Below, piece after piece: positions 1 to 8,242 of a DNA stretch of 64,000 nucleotides; position 1 is the stretch's first letter, and each line of letters opens with the position of its first letter. The translations under genes were made by a program, and so were the position numbers. Under the pieces are notes generated by a model that did no database searches, was not told the DNA's origin, and saw only the letters and a program-made list of their open reading frames with translations. Source of the stretch: Actinobacteria bacterium UBA6100 (GTDB lineage: Bacteria; Actinomycetota; Coriobacteriia; Anaerosomatales; Anaerosomataceae). The stretch lies in assembly GCA_002423585.1 (NCBI GenBank), contig DIWS01000002.1:62001-126000 (forward strand). Reading direction: 5' to 3'.

Positions 1-615
1 GACGGTCGTCTTGCCCGCCTTCGGCGGCGAGACGATGAGTCCGCGCTGGCCCTTCCCGATGGGGGCGACGAGATCGATCACGCGAGCCGTGATCTCCTTC
101 TCGCCGTGCTCCAGGCGTAGACGCTCGTCCGGGTAGACGGGGACGAGGTCGCGGAAGACCTTGCGGCGGCGAGCTTCTTCGGGGTCGTGCCCGTTGACGG
201 CCATCACACGCGTGAGCGCGGGGTACTTCTCCGACTCCTTCGGCGGACGCACCTGGCCCTTGACCATGTCGCCCCGGCGCAGGTCGCTTCGGCGGATCTG
301 CGACATCGAGCAGTAGACGTCGTTGTCGCCCGGCAGGTACCCGCTGGTGCGGATGAATCCGTAGCCTTCGGGCAGCACGTCGAGGATGCCGATGATGTCG
401 ACGAAGCCTTCCGACTTCACCTTGGCGGTATAGACCGCCTCGACGATCTCGTCCTTCTTCTTCAGTAGCTTCACGTCGAGTTCGATCTCGGCGGCCATCG
501 CGCGGAGCTCGGCGACCGTCTTGGCCTGCAGTTCCTCGCGGGTCACCGACGGCTGAACGACTTCCTGAGGCTGACCGCCTCCGCGGCGACCGCGCTTACG
601 GGGTCGTGCACTCAC
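1..615 (-). CDS. rho: Transcription termination factor Rho (N-terminal part, runs off the left edge)
   Basis: Rho is the hexameric RNA-dependent ATPase that terminates transcripts; about 205 residues of the N-terminal part are visible and the rest lies left of the window. The order is a short basic Arg/Gly-rich leader, a Rho_N-like helical segment (about residues 27-65), the RNA-binding OB fold with GYGFIRTSGYLPG and VYCSMSQIRR, and the P-loop SPPKAGKTT at the window edge. The GTG start overlaps the stop of the transaldolase gene as GTGA, so translation is probably coupled. Many actinobacterial Rho proteins carry a long charged insertion near the N-terminus; here it is very short. It is the last visible gene of the argS-lysA-hom-thrB-rho row. 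Confidence 0.95.
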   Translation of the reverse strand, partial: MSARPRKRGRRGGGQPQEVVQPSVTREELQAKTVAELRAMAAEIELDVKLLKKKDEIVEAVYTAKVKSEGFVDIIGILDVLPEGYGFIRTSGYLPGDNDVYCSMSQIRRSDLRRGDMVKGQVRPPKESEKYPALTRVMAVNGHDPEEARRRKVFRDLVPVYPDERLRLEHGEKEITARVIDLVAPIGKGQRGLIVSPPKAGKTTV

Positions 616-1274
616 GCGTTCTTCACCTTCTCCCAGTCTGCAAGGAACGCCTCGAGGCCGCGCTCGGTGAGCGGATGCTTCACGAGCTTCTCGAGGACGC
701 CGAACGGCACCGTGGCGATGTCGGCGCCCATGAGCGCAGCGGCTACCACGTGCTGGTTGTGCCGCACCGATGCAGCGATGACCTCGACCGGGTGGCCGAA
801 GTCGTAGTTGTTGAGTACCGAGATCATGTTGCCGAGGTGCTCGAGGCCGTCTTCGGAGATGTCATCGAAACGGCCGATGAACGGGCTCACGTAGTGCGCG
901 CCCGCCCGCGCCGACATGAGCGCCTGGGGGACGGTGAAGCACAACGTCATGTTCACGGAGATGCCGCGCTCGGCGAGCGCTCTGGTGGCTGCCAGCCCTT
1001 CGGGCATGACGGGCACCTTGACGACGACGTTGTGCGCGATCGCGGCCAGCTCCTCGCCTTCGCGCACGATGCCGTCACGATCAAGGCTCACGGTCTCGGC
1101 CGAGACAGGCCCCTCGCAGATCTCACAGATCCGCTTGATGTGACCGTGGAAGTCGGCCAGCGAGCCGCCCTCGCGGGCGTACAGCGACGGGTTGGTCGTG
1201 ACACCGGCAAGCACGCCCCAGGAGGCGGCCTCCTCGATCTCCCGCAGGTTGGCAGTGTCCAGGAAGAACTTCAT
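612..1274 (-). CDS. tal: Transaldolase (small, fructose-6-phosphate aldolase-like fold)
   Basis: This 220-residue enzyme belongs to the short transaldolase/fructose-6-phosphate aldolase family and would transfer a dihydroxyacetone unit in the non-oxidative pentose phosphate pathway. MKFFLDTANL and GVTTNPSL open the TIM barrel, and K86 in VVVKVP is the Schiff-base lysine. Glu60 (SAET) and Phe132 (VSPF) stand where E. coli FSA has Gln59 and Tyr131, so by family knowledge it is a transaldolase rather than a free aldolase. The ATG overlaps the stop of the 2-phosphoglycerate kinase gene (ATGA) and its own stop overlaps the rho start, which places it in the same transcript as the cyclic-DPG genes. 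Confidence 0.9.
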   Translation of the reverse strand: MKFFLDTANLREIEEAASWGVLAGVTTNPSLYAREGGSLADFHGHIKRICEICEGPVSAETVSLDRDGIVREGEELAAIAHNVVVKVPVMPEGLAATRALAERGISVNMTLCFTVPQALMSARAGAHYVSPFIGRFDDISEDGLEHLGNMISVLNNYDFGHPVEVIAASVRHNQHVVAAALMGADIATVPFGVLEKLVKHPLTERGLEAFLADWEKVKNA

Positions 1275-2230
1275 TCTGCTGTGGCTCCCTTTCCTTCGGC
1301 GGGTGCCGCTGCTCCCGCTGTTGCGTCTTCGTCATCCCGTATGACCGTGTCCACGATCAGCTCCAGCACCTCTGCGACGGTGCGGTCGAGCTGGTGGCTG
1401 TGAACGACGGGTATCCCATGCTCTACAGCAAGGTCCTCGACGTACCGCCCGAGCAGCCGGATGTTGTCGAAGTTGGCCCGGTACCGCTCGAACGGCCGCA
1501 TGCCGTCGGTCTGGATCTCGCGGATGTAGAAGTGGCTGCGGTGCGCCTCTTCGTCGTCCACGGATATCAGTAGTTGCACGACATGCGCGTTCTTGAACTG
1601 GGAAGGCTCGATGTACCCCGGAGCGACATGGATGCCCTCGAGCACCATGCTGACGCCCTCTACCACCGCACGATCGATGAGCGACTTCATTCCGGTGGCC
1701 ACGACGGCGGCCTGCTCGCGGAACCCGACGATCACGGGACTCGCACCGCGGGGGACGGGAACCCTCAGACCGCGCCACGCATCGAACGAACTCTCGTAGA
1801 TCGCGGGCATGAGTTCCCGAGAGAAGATACCACGCATGACCTCCCGAATGCTATCTGTCGACACGAACCTCGTGATGCCGAGGCGGTGCGCCACCTCCGC
1901 GGCTATGGTGGACTTCCCCACTCCGGTGGTTCCGCCGATGAGGACGACCAGCGGCCGTTCCAACTTCGCGATCTCGTTGAGGCGCCGGTAGCGTGTGGCT
2001 ATATCGGCGCCGGCCATCTCCGTGAGCACACGCCCTGCGCGCTCGTGCAGCTCTGCGAGCGTGACCTCGAGGCAGCACTCGGCGCGTAGCTCGTCCTGCA
2101 CGCGCTGCGCCGCTCCGTACGCCTGCGCCGGACCCAGCCCGGTGGCGGTGAAGGTCTGTGCCAGCAGCCCCTTGCTCATCGGCAAGCCGTGCTTCTGGTC
2201 CTTGATGATCACGGGCGGGTTGGTGGACAT
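1271..2230 (-). CDS. pgk2: 2-phosphoglycerate kinase (2,3-diphosphoglycerate formation)
   Basis: The product (319 aa) resembles methanogen 2-phosphoglycerate kinase, which phosphorylates 2-phosphoglycerate to 2,3-diphosphoglycerate, the precursor of cyclic 2,3-diphosphoglycerate. An ATP-cone-like N-terminal domain with MSKGLLAQTFTATG (about residues 18-31) is followed by a P-loop kinase domain with GGTTGVGKST (around residue 97). The ATG at 2230 shares one base with the stop of the upstream cyclic-DPG synthetase gene (TGATG); a TTG codon one position earlier is an unlikely start. Pairing with that synthetase strongly supports the assignment, because the two enzymes act in sequence. The activity itself is inferred from family resemblance. 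Confidence 0.85.
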   Translation of the reverse strand: MSTNPPVIIKDQKHGLPMSKGLLAQTFTATGLGPAQAYGAAQRVQDELRAECCLEVTLAELHERAGRVLTEMAGADIATRYRRLNEIAKLERPLVVLIGGTTGVGKSTIAAEVAHRLGITRFVSTDSIREVMRGIFSRELMPAIYESSFDAWRGLRVPVPRGASPVIVGFREQAAVVATGMKSLIDRAVVEGVSMVLEGIHVAPGYIEPSQFKNAHVVQLLISVDDEEAHRSHFYIREIQTDGMRPFERYRANFDNIRLLGRYVEDLAVEHGIPVVHSHQLDRTVAEVLELIVDTVIRDDEDATAGAAAPAEGKGATAE

Positions 2231-3573
2231 CAACTGCTCCTGGTGTCGTGTCGTTCCACGCTGAGGCGGACGACGTGATCGATCAGTGCCGGAAGGTCGC
2301 CGCCATCGACGCTGACGGGTTCGTTGTCGCAGAGAACGGTGGGCACGCCGGCCTCAGCACCGGCCGCCGCCACCACGTCGATGGCCGCCGCCTTGAGCTC
2401 CGTCAGCAGCAGGTCGTAGCCCCCGGCGCGTGCGCGCATGTCCTCGTGGAGGCGGGCGCGGTCGGACAGGTGGGGGCTGGCGCCCGCGACCGTACAGCCG
2501 TACGTCGCCTCGAGGTGTGCTGTCAGCGTGGGAAGGAGCGCCGGCGCCGCCGTGGTCGCAAAGAAGACGCGCGCGCCGGCGATGTCCTGGAGCGGCCGTG
2601 GCCGGAAGGTCACCATCGCTATCGGCACGTCCTCCCGCACGCGACGTATGGCGGCGACGAGCGCGGTGAGGTCCGCAGGGGTCGCGAGCGGCTCCTCGGC
2701 GCCGGCGATCACCACCGCGTCGGCCCTGCGCAGGCGATACGGGCCGAAGTAGTCGCGTACGTACGGAAGGCCCTGGGCCGCACCCACCACCAGAAGCGTC
2801 GCATCCGCGGCTACCGGCGGGATCGCCGCGCCCGAACCCTCGAGCACGATCAGCTCCTTGCCGAGCGAGTCGGCGAGCACGGCGCCTTCGGCCACGTTGC
2901 TGAAGAACGTCTCCCCCGCCATGCCACCGCCGCACCTGCGGCATCCCACCGTGGCGACGCGGCTCATGACCGCGTCCTCATAGTTGTCCGATGACGCGTG
3001 CGCGCCCTGCCGCGCGAGCGCGAGCAGGTCGGTGGTGGTGAGCTCGACCTCATCGCCGCGGATGAGTTCCGGTTCGGCGGGGCCGCCCCTGCCCATGGCG
3101 AGCACCACGATGTCGCGCCCCGTCGCCTTGAGATAGCGGGCGATGTACGCCGACACCGAGGTCTTGCCCACTCGCTTGCCCGTGCCGATGATGCTGAGTG
3201 TGGCGGTGCGGGTGACGTGACCCGTCGAAGGCGGCTCGAAGCTGAAGTCCGCACCGCGGTACGCCACGCCGAGCCCGAGCGCGACACCCGCCAGTGACAT
3301 GCGATCGGCGGCGGAGAGCACCGGTTCGTCCGAGAGGTCGATCACTACCTCGGGCAAGAAGCGGGCGATCGCTGCAGCAAGTGCCGACGCCGCGTCCGGC
3401 CCCCCGACGACCGGGAGGCCGTACGTCCCATCGGTGACCGATGCGTCGACCTTCTCGGTACCGCCGATGAAGACGGCGGCGACCACGTCGTGCAACCCGG
3501 CAAGCTGCGCGAGCGCGAAGCGCACCACAGGCGGATAGTGCTCCCCGTCGATGAGCGCGATCGCCCGCGCCAT
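2230..3573 (-). CDS. cpgS: Cyclic 2,3-diphosphoglycerate synthetase
   Basis: This 447-residue protein matches the methanogen enzyme that cyclises 2,3-diphosphoglycerate with ATP to cyclic DPG, a compatible solute and phosphate store. It begins with MARAIALIDGEHYPP, followed by an FIGGTEKVD segment, and has a P-loop-like GTGKRVGKTS near residue 180. The CRRCGGG and VVGAAQGLPY segments are also visible. The start at 3573 is chosen because the family N-terminus begins there and it shares one base with the metallophosphoesterase stop; the frame stays open much further upstream, but that part is only the complement of the neighbour. Cyclic DPG is classically archaeal, so the gene may have been transferred. 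Confidence 0.83.
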   Translation of the reverse strand: MARAIALIDGEHYPPVVRFALAQLAGLHDVVAAVFIGGTEKVDASVTDGTYGLPVVGGPDAASALAAAIARFLPEVVIDLSDEPVLSAADRMSLAGVALGLGVAYRGADFSFEPPSTGHVTRTATLSIIGTGKRVGKTSVSAYIARYLKATGRDIVVLAMGRGGPAEPELIRGDEVELTTTDLLALARQGAHASSDNYEDAVMSRVATVGCRRCGGGMAGETFFSNVAEGAVLADSLGKELIVLEGSGAAIPPVAADATLLVVGAAQGLPYVRDYFGPYRLRRADAVVIAGAEEPLATPADLTALVAAIRRVREDVPIAMVTFRPRPLQDIAGARVFFATTAAPALLPTLTAHLEATYGCTVAGASPHLSDRARLHEDMRARAGGYDLLLTELKAAAIDVVAAAGAEAGVPTVLCDNEPVSVDGGDLPALIDHVVRLSVERHDTRSS

Positions 3574-4373
3574 CAGTCGCACTCCCCGTTCCGCCCATCG
3601 GCATGCGGGCGCCATGTGCACTCGCGCCGCAGGTCGCGCTCGAAGTCGGCGACGACCTCCGGCTCGTGGAACGGGTGCTTCAGGATCACGCGGACGCGAT
3701 CGGGGTGCACCTCGATGACGTTGTAGCTCGCACCGGTCATGCCACGCAAGCGGTGCGTGCAGGCCGTCCCCGCGTTGACGATCACCATCTCCTCGAGCCG
3801 CCACACGTTCGGCACGTGCTTGTGACCGCACATCACCACGTCGCAGCCGCTGCTGTTCAGCACCCGCAGCAGATCGCCGGCATCGTAGACGATGTTGCGC
3901 TCGCGACCCGTGCCCGGAACCGGCAGAAGGTGGTGGTGCAGCGCAACGATCTTGAACTCCGTCGGGTCTGAGAAGCGCTCCTCGATCCACTTGTAGCGCT
4001 GCCGGCCGACACGGCCGTTATCGAGGTCGGGCTCCGAGGAGTCGAGCCCGAGCATGCGTATGCCGCCGAACACCAGCTCGGTGGAGCGCGATCCAAAGAG
4101 CTCCTCGAAGTGCAGGTCGCCCACGTTACGCGCGTCGTGGTTCCCGGGTAGGACCATGACTCGCTCAACCTGCATCCGGGAGATCAGCCGGTGCGCGACT
4201 TTGTACTCCTGGCGGAATCCCATGTCGGTGAGGTCACCGGTCACCACCAGCGCGTCGGGCGCCAGCTCGTTGATCTCGTCCACCACGCGGGTGGCGAGGC
4301 TCGGGATGTGGTATTGCGACCCACAGTGCAGGTCGGATATCTGGGCGATGATGACGGGACGTTCGTCACTCAT
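3573..4373 (-). CDS. Calcineurin-like metallophosphoesterase
   Basis: This 266-residue cytoplasmic phosphoesterase shows the full two-metal signature in order: ISDLHCG near the N-terminus, VTGDLTDMG, LPGNHDAR, then HHH in the middle and CGHKH near the C-terminus. Family members hydrolyse cyclic nucleotides, UDP-diacylglucosamine or other phosphate esters; the substrate cannot be read from the sequence. ATG 4373 has a GGAG six to seven bases upstream; the frame is open further upstream without a good start. It immediately precedes cpgS with one base of overlap, so hydrolysis of cyclic DPG or a related phosphoester is an attractive but untested guess. Confidence 0.85.
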   Translation of the reverse strand: MSDERPVIIAQISDLHCGSQYHIPSLATRVVDEINELAPDALVVTGDLTDMGFRQEYKVAHRLISRMQVERVMVLPGNHDARNVGDLHFEELFGSRSTELVFGGIRMLGLDSSEPDLDNGRVGRQRYKWIEERFSDPTEFKIVALHHHLLPVPGTGRERNIVYDAGDLLRVLNSSGCDVVMCGHKHVPNVWRLEEMVIVNAGTACTHRLRGMTGASYNVIEVHPDRVRVILKHPFHEPEVVADFERDLRRECTWRPHADGRNGECD

Positions 4374-4488
4374 GGATGCTCCGATCGTCCTGATGATGTG
4401 CACCCGTCGCGGGGACGATAGCGACGAGTCGGCGGGGATACGGTGTTCATTCCCCATCCGGGCGTACCGTCTCACGCGCGCCGTCGGC

Positions 4489-5403
4489 TCAGGCCTCGCG
4501 CGCCCCTCCCCGATCGATGGGGAGCGCGAGTACACGACCCCGCCCGAGTCCCTCCAGGGCCGTTCGAGCAACCTCCGCGAGCGCGCGGGCGCGCTCTAGC
4601 GCGCGGGCGTCGTTCAGGTCCTGCAGGAGTGCGAGCACCGTGGGACCCGCGCCAGAGAGGACGGCATGCCCGGCCCCGATGGCTTCGAGGAGGCTGCGCA
4701 CCGCCTCAAGGTCGGGGATCAACTCCCGACGGTAGCGTTCGTGGATCGCGTCCTGAAGACCGGCCTCGAGGTACCCCCGCGAACCCGTGGCTATGCCGAG
4801 CGCAACGAGCGCCGCGTGTCCTGCGTTGAGTGCAGCGTCGGCGTGCGGGACGGTTGCGGGTAGCGCCGCCCGTGAATCCGCCGTGAACAGCTCTTGCTCG
4901 CCGAGCACCACGAGCGCAGCGAGTCCGCCCACCGGATCGATGCGCGCCACTTCCGAACCGTGTCCCGAATCGAACGCGACCGTGAACCCTCCGTAGAGGG
5001 CGGCTCCCACGTTGTCCGCGTGCCCTTCGATCTCCACGGCGATTTCGAGCAGCCGCCGCTTGCCGAGCTGTGCGCCGGTGAGCGCGTCGCCAAGTACGAG
5101 CCCGCCCACGATCGCCGCCGCCGACGACCCAAGACCCCGGCCCACCGGAATGCCGTTGTGGCACGTCACCTCGGCAGCAAGCCCGGGCTCCCCCACCTCG
5201 GCGAACACGCGCGCCATCGCGCGCAGCACCTCGTTGTCGGGACCCGTCGAGAGTCGGCCCGCCCCCTCACCGCCGATCTCGATGCTCCATGTCGCGGCGA
5301 GCTCACCGTCGAACTCGTTGTAGAGCCCGAGCGCCAGACCGAAGGAGTCGAAGCCCGGACCGAGGTTGGCCGAAGTCGCGGGGACGAGGATGCTTGCCCC
5401 CAC
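4489..5403 (-). CDS. thrB: Homoserine kinase
   Basis: ThrB phosphorylates homoserine to O-phosphohomoserine in threonine synthesis. The 304-residue protein is a GHMP kinase: the N-terminal strand carries LVPATSANLGPGFDS, the ATP loop is PVGRGLGSSAAA (about residues 84-95), and the C-terminal motif AVLSGAGPTVLAL closes the site. It follows hom after 3 bases, the usual order. The next enzyme, threonine synthase (thrC), often neighbours these two in actinobacteria but is absent here. The 115-bp gap to the metallophosphoesterase gene is larger than the other gaps of this row and could hold a promoter, although none is obvious. Confidence 0.95.
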   Translation of the reverse strand: MGASILVPATSANLGPGFDSFGLALGLYNEFDGELAATWSIEIGGEGAGRLSTGPDNEVLRAMARVFAEVGEPGLAAEVTCHNGIPVGRGLGSSAAAIVGGLVLGDALTGAQLGKRRLLEIAVEIEGHADNVGAALYGGFTVAFDSGHGSEVARIDPVGGLAALVVLGEQELFTADSRAALPATVPHADAALNAGHAALVALGIATGSRGYLEAGLQDAIHERYRRELIPDLEAVRSLLEAIGAGHAVLSGAGPTVLALLQDLNDARALERARALAEVARTALEGLGRGRVLALPIDRGGAREA

Positions 5404-5406
5404 GGG

Positions 5407-6693
5407 CTACAACTCCTCCACACGCAGGACCGAGCCGACAGCGTCCACAACCTCGAGCGCCTCGATCGCCGCGAGCGCTGCACGCACGTCGCGCTCGGCG
5501 GCACGGTGCGTGATCCACACGATCTCCGCGCCACCGTCCTCCGCGTGCTTCTGGATCACGGATGCGAGCGAAACGCCGTGCTCACCGAAGATGCCGGCGA
5601 TGGCAGCGAGCACGCCGGGTTCATCGCGCACGTGGAGCCGCAGGTAGTGGGAGGTCGTGAGATCGGCGATATCGCGAAGCGGCAGGTGCTCGGTGCACGT
5701 GCAGCCCACGAGCCCGCGGCAGTCGCCCTGGATGTGGCGGGCGGCCTCGATGACGTCACCGACGACCGCGGAGGCGGCAGGCAGCGAGCCCGCGCCCTCC
5801 CCGAAGAACATCGTCTCCCCGACGGCGTCGCCCACGACGTAGATCGCGTTGTAGACACCGTTCACCTTCGCGAGCGGATGGTCGGCGCGGATCATCGTCG
5901 GTTGGACGCGGATGTCGAGCCCTTCGGGCGTGCGCTTGCCGATGGCCATCAGTTTGATGGTGTAGCCCGTCTCGTGCGCGTACGCGATGTCGGTGGGAGC
6001 GATCGAGCGGATGCCCTCCGCGGGCACGTCGGCGAACGTCACACGCGAGTTGAAGGCGATCGACGCGAGGATGGCGATCTTCGCGGCGGCGTCGAGCCCA
6101 TCCACGTCCGCGGTGGGGTCCGCCTCGGCGAAGCCGCGCACCTGTGCCTCGGCGAGCGCGGTCTCGTAGTCGAGGCCGTCTTCGGCCATGCGCGTGAGCA
6201 TGTAGTTGGTGGTGCCGTTCACGATGCCGTAGACGGCCTGGATCTCGTTGCTCACCAGGCTGTGCTTGAGCGGCCCGATGATCGGGATGCCACCGCCGAC
6301 GCTGGCCTCGAACAGGACGTCCACGCCCGCGGCTTCGGCCGCGTGCATGACCTCCTCGCCGTGCGTGGCCATGAGCGCCTTGTTCGCGGTGACGACCGAC
6401 TTGCCGGCGGCCAGGGCGTCGAGCACGATCGTGCGCGCCACGCCGGTGCCGCCCACGAGTTCGATGATCACATCGATCGACGGGTCGCCGATGATCTCAG
6501 CGACGTCGGTGGTGAACACGCCGGGGGCGAGCGCGAGCGCCTCGGCGCGTGCCGGATCGCGGTCGGCGCACTTCGCCAGCTCGAGCGCCACGCCCGCACG
6601 CGTGCGGAACTTCTCTCCGTACCGCTTCAGTATCTCGACGACACCGCTGCCGACGGTGCCGAGTCCGACGAGGCCGACTCTGATCGTACGCAT
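5407..6693 (-). CDS. hom: Homoserine dehydrogenase with C-terminal ACT domain
   Basis: The enzyme reduces aspartate semialdehyde to homoserine, the branch point to threonine and methionine. The 428 residues comprise a Rossmann domain with GLGTVGSGV (10-18), the catalytic middle domain with VSNEIQAVYGIVNGTTNYML, and a C-terminal ACT domain beginning YLRLHVRDEPGVLAAIAG that binds effector amino acid, normally threonine. Length and layout are standard for the monofunctional gram-positive form. The ATG is preceded by AGGAT/GGGAG. The 84 bp between it and lysA include a TACAAT hexamer about 40 bases upstream, a possible internal promoter with a poor -35. Confidence 0.95.
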   Translation of the reverse strand: MRTIRVGLVGLGTVGSGVVEILKRYGEKFRTRAGVALELAKCADRDPARAEALALAPGVFTTDVAEIIGDPSIDVIIELVGGTGVARTIVLDALAAGKSVVTANKALMATHGEEVMHAAEAAGVDVLFEASVGGGIPIIGPLKHSLVSNEIQAVYGIVNGTTNYMLTRMAEDGLDYETALAEAQVRGFAEADPTADVDGLDAAAKIAILASIAFNSRVTFADVPAEGIRSIAPTDIAYAHETGYTIKLMAIGKRTPEGLDIRVQPTMIRADHPLAKVNGVYNAIYVVGDAVGETMFFGEGAGSLPAASAVVGDVIEAARHIQGDCRGLVGCTCTEHLPLRDIADLTTSHYLRLHVRDEPGVLAAIAGIFGEHGVSLASVIQKHAEDGGAEIVWITHRAAERDVRAALAAIEALEVVDAVGSVLRVEEL

Positions 6694-6724
6694 GGCGATC
6701 CTGCTCCCTCGGGTAGTCTGTGCC

Positions 6725-6765
6725 GCTATTGTAGCCGAGGAGGCTCACCCGGCCACTGCGGTGCA
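6725..6765 (-). promoter_or_regulatory. Possible internal promoter before hom-thrB
   Basis: In the lysA-hom gap the minus strand carries a TACAAT hexamer (around 6733-6738) at a sensible distance from the hom ATG. The -35 region 16-18 bases upstream (TGGCCG or GTGGCC) is a weak match to TTGACA. It would allow hom, thrB and the cyclic-DPG genes to be expressed apart from argS-lysA. Confidence 0.3.
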
Positions 6766-6777
6766 GACGACGCGCCG

Positions 6778-8139
6778 CTAGCCCAGATCGCTCTTCATGA
6801 GATCGTCGTAGGTCTCGCGCCGGAGCGACCAGCGCCACTCGCCGTCACGCACGAACACCACGCCCGGTCTCACCTGCTTGTTGTAGTTGCTGCTCATCGA
6901 CATGCAGTAGGCGCCGGTGGCGCACACACACACCACGTCGCCCACCTCGGGATGCTGCAGCGGCGCGTCGCGGACCACGATGTCGCCGCTCTCGCAGTGC
7001 TTGCCCGCGATCGTGGCCACCATCTCGCGCGGCTGGTCGGCCTTGTTGGCGAGCAGCGCCTCGTAGTGCGCGTCGTAGAGCGACGTGCGGATGTTGTCGC
7101 TCATGCCGCCATCGATCGCCACATACGTGCGGATGCCCGGGATCTCCTTGATAGAGCCGACGGCGTACAGCGTCACGCCCGCGTTGGCGACGATCGAGCG
7201 GCCCGGCTCGACCGCCATCCGCGGCACGGGCAGGTCGTGGCGCTCGCACTCCTCCTTGATGCCGTCCACCACGATCTTGCCGAACTCCTTCACGGTGGAA
7301 GGCTCGTCCGGCACGCCATACGCCACGCCGAGACCACCGCCCACATCGAGCATGCGCACGTCGTGTCCGGTCTCGACCCTTATCCGCCGCATGAAGTCGA
7401 CCATGAACTCGATCGCCTTGGCGTAGGAGTGGAGCGCGAAGATCTGGCTGCCGATGTGCATGTGCAGCCCTTCGAATTCGATGCCGGGAAGCGTGATGGC
7501 ACGCTTCACCGCCTCCATCGCCAGGCCCTGGTTGAGCCCGAAGCCGAACTTGGAGTCCTCGGCGCCCGTCATGATGAAGTCGTGCGTGTCCGCCTCCACA
7601 CCCGGCGTGACACGGATGAGGATGCGCTGCGTCACACCGCGCTCTGTTGCAAGCGCCGAGAGGCGCTCCATCTCCTCGAAGTTGTCCACCACGATGCGGC
7701 CGATGCCCGCATCGAGACACTCGGCCAGCTCGGAGGGCGTCTTGTTGTTGCCGTGCATCTGCACGCGCTCCATCGGGAAGCCCGCGCGCAGCGCGTAGGC
7801 GAGCTCGCCACCCGACGCACACAGCAAGCAGCAGTCCTCCTCGGCGACGATGTTGACCATGCCGAGGGTCAGGAAGGCCTTGCCGGCGTAGACGACGTCC
7901 ACGTCCTTCCAGTGGTAGCGCGTCCACTTCACGTATTCGGCCAGCTGCGTGCGGATCGTCGCTTCGTCCATGACATACAGCGCTGTTCCCGCCTCGCGCG
8001 CAAGCTCGACCGTGTCCACACCACCGATCCACAGGTGACCGTCCTTGACCTCGGCGGTGAGCGGCAGGACCGGCATGAGGTCGGCCGCGGTCAGTTGGTC
8101 GGGCGCGGCGGGCGGCCGCGGAGTGGTGGGGCGTGCCAT
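6778..8139 (-). CDS. lysA: Diaminopimelate decarboxylase
   Basis: LysA removes CO2 from meso-diaminopimelate to give lysine. The 453-residue fold-III PLP enzyme shows the PLP lysine in VVYAGKAF (K87), HMHIGSQ, DVGGGLG, the phosphate-binding EPGRSIV, the CESGDIV motif and a C-terminal MSMSSNYN. The start at 8139 has a GGGGAGGA ribosome site about ten bases upstream; the reading frame remains open upstream, but an N-terminal extension of 31 residues would be unusual. It lies about 100 bp downstream of argS and upstream of hom, the typical actinobacterial arrangement. Confidence 0.94.
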   Translation of the reverse strand: MARPTTPRPPAAPDQLTAADLMPVLPLTAEVKDGHLWIGGVDTVELAREAGTALYVMDEATIRTQLAEYVKWTRYHWKDVDVVYAGKAFLTLGMVNIVAEEDCCLLCASGGELAYALRAGFPMERVQMHGNNKTPSELAECLDAGIGRIVVDNFEEMERLSALATERGVTQRILIRVTPGVEADTHDFIMTGAEDSKFGFGLNQGLAMEAVKRAITLPGIEFEGLHMHIGSQIFALHSYAKAIEFMVDFMRRIRVETGHDVRMLDVGGGLGVAYGVPDEPSTVKEFGKIVVDGIKEECERHDLPVPRMAVEPGRSIVANAGVTLYAVGSIKEIPGIRTYVAIDGGMSDNIRTSLYDAHYEALLANKADQPREMVATIAGKHCESGDIVVRDAPLQHPEVGDVVCVCATGAYCMSMSSNYNKQVRPGVVFVRDGEWRWSLRRETYDDLMKSDLG

Positions 8140-8242
8140 GGCGGATCTTCCTCCCCAAGAGGCGTCATCAGGTACGGGAGAGGATACACGAGTGTGCGGC
8201 ACGAGGCGAAACGGCGCCCCCGGGCCGAGCACGACCGAACGA

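Noticed and set aside
6694..6777. Threonine or lysine riboswitch/leader before hom
   Set aside because: The gap is only 84 bp and shows no leader peptide rich in Thr/Ile or lysine-box-like structure.
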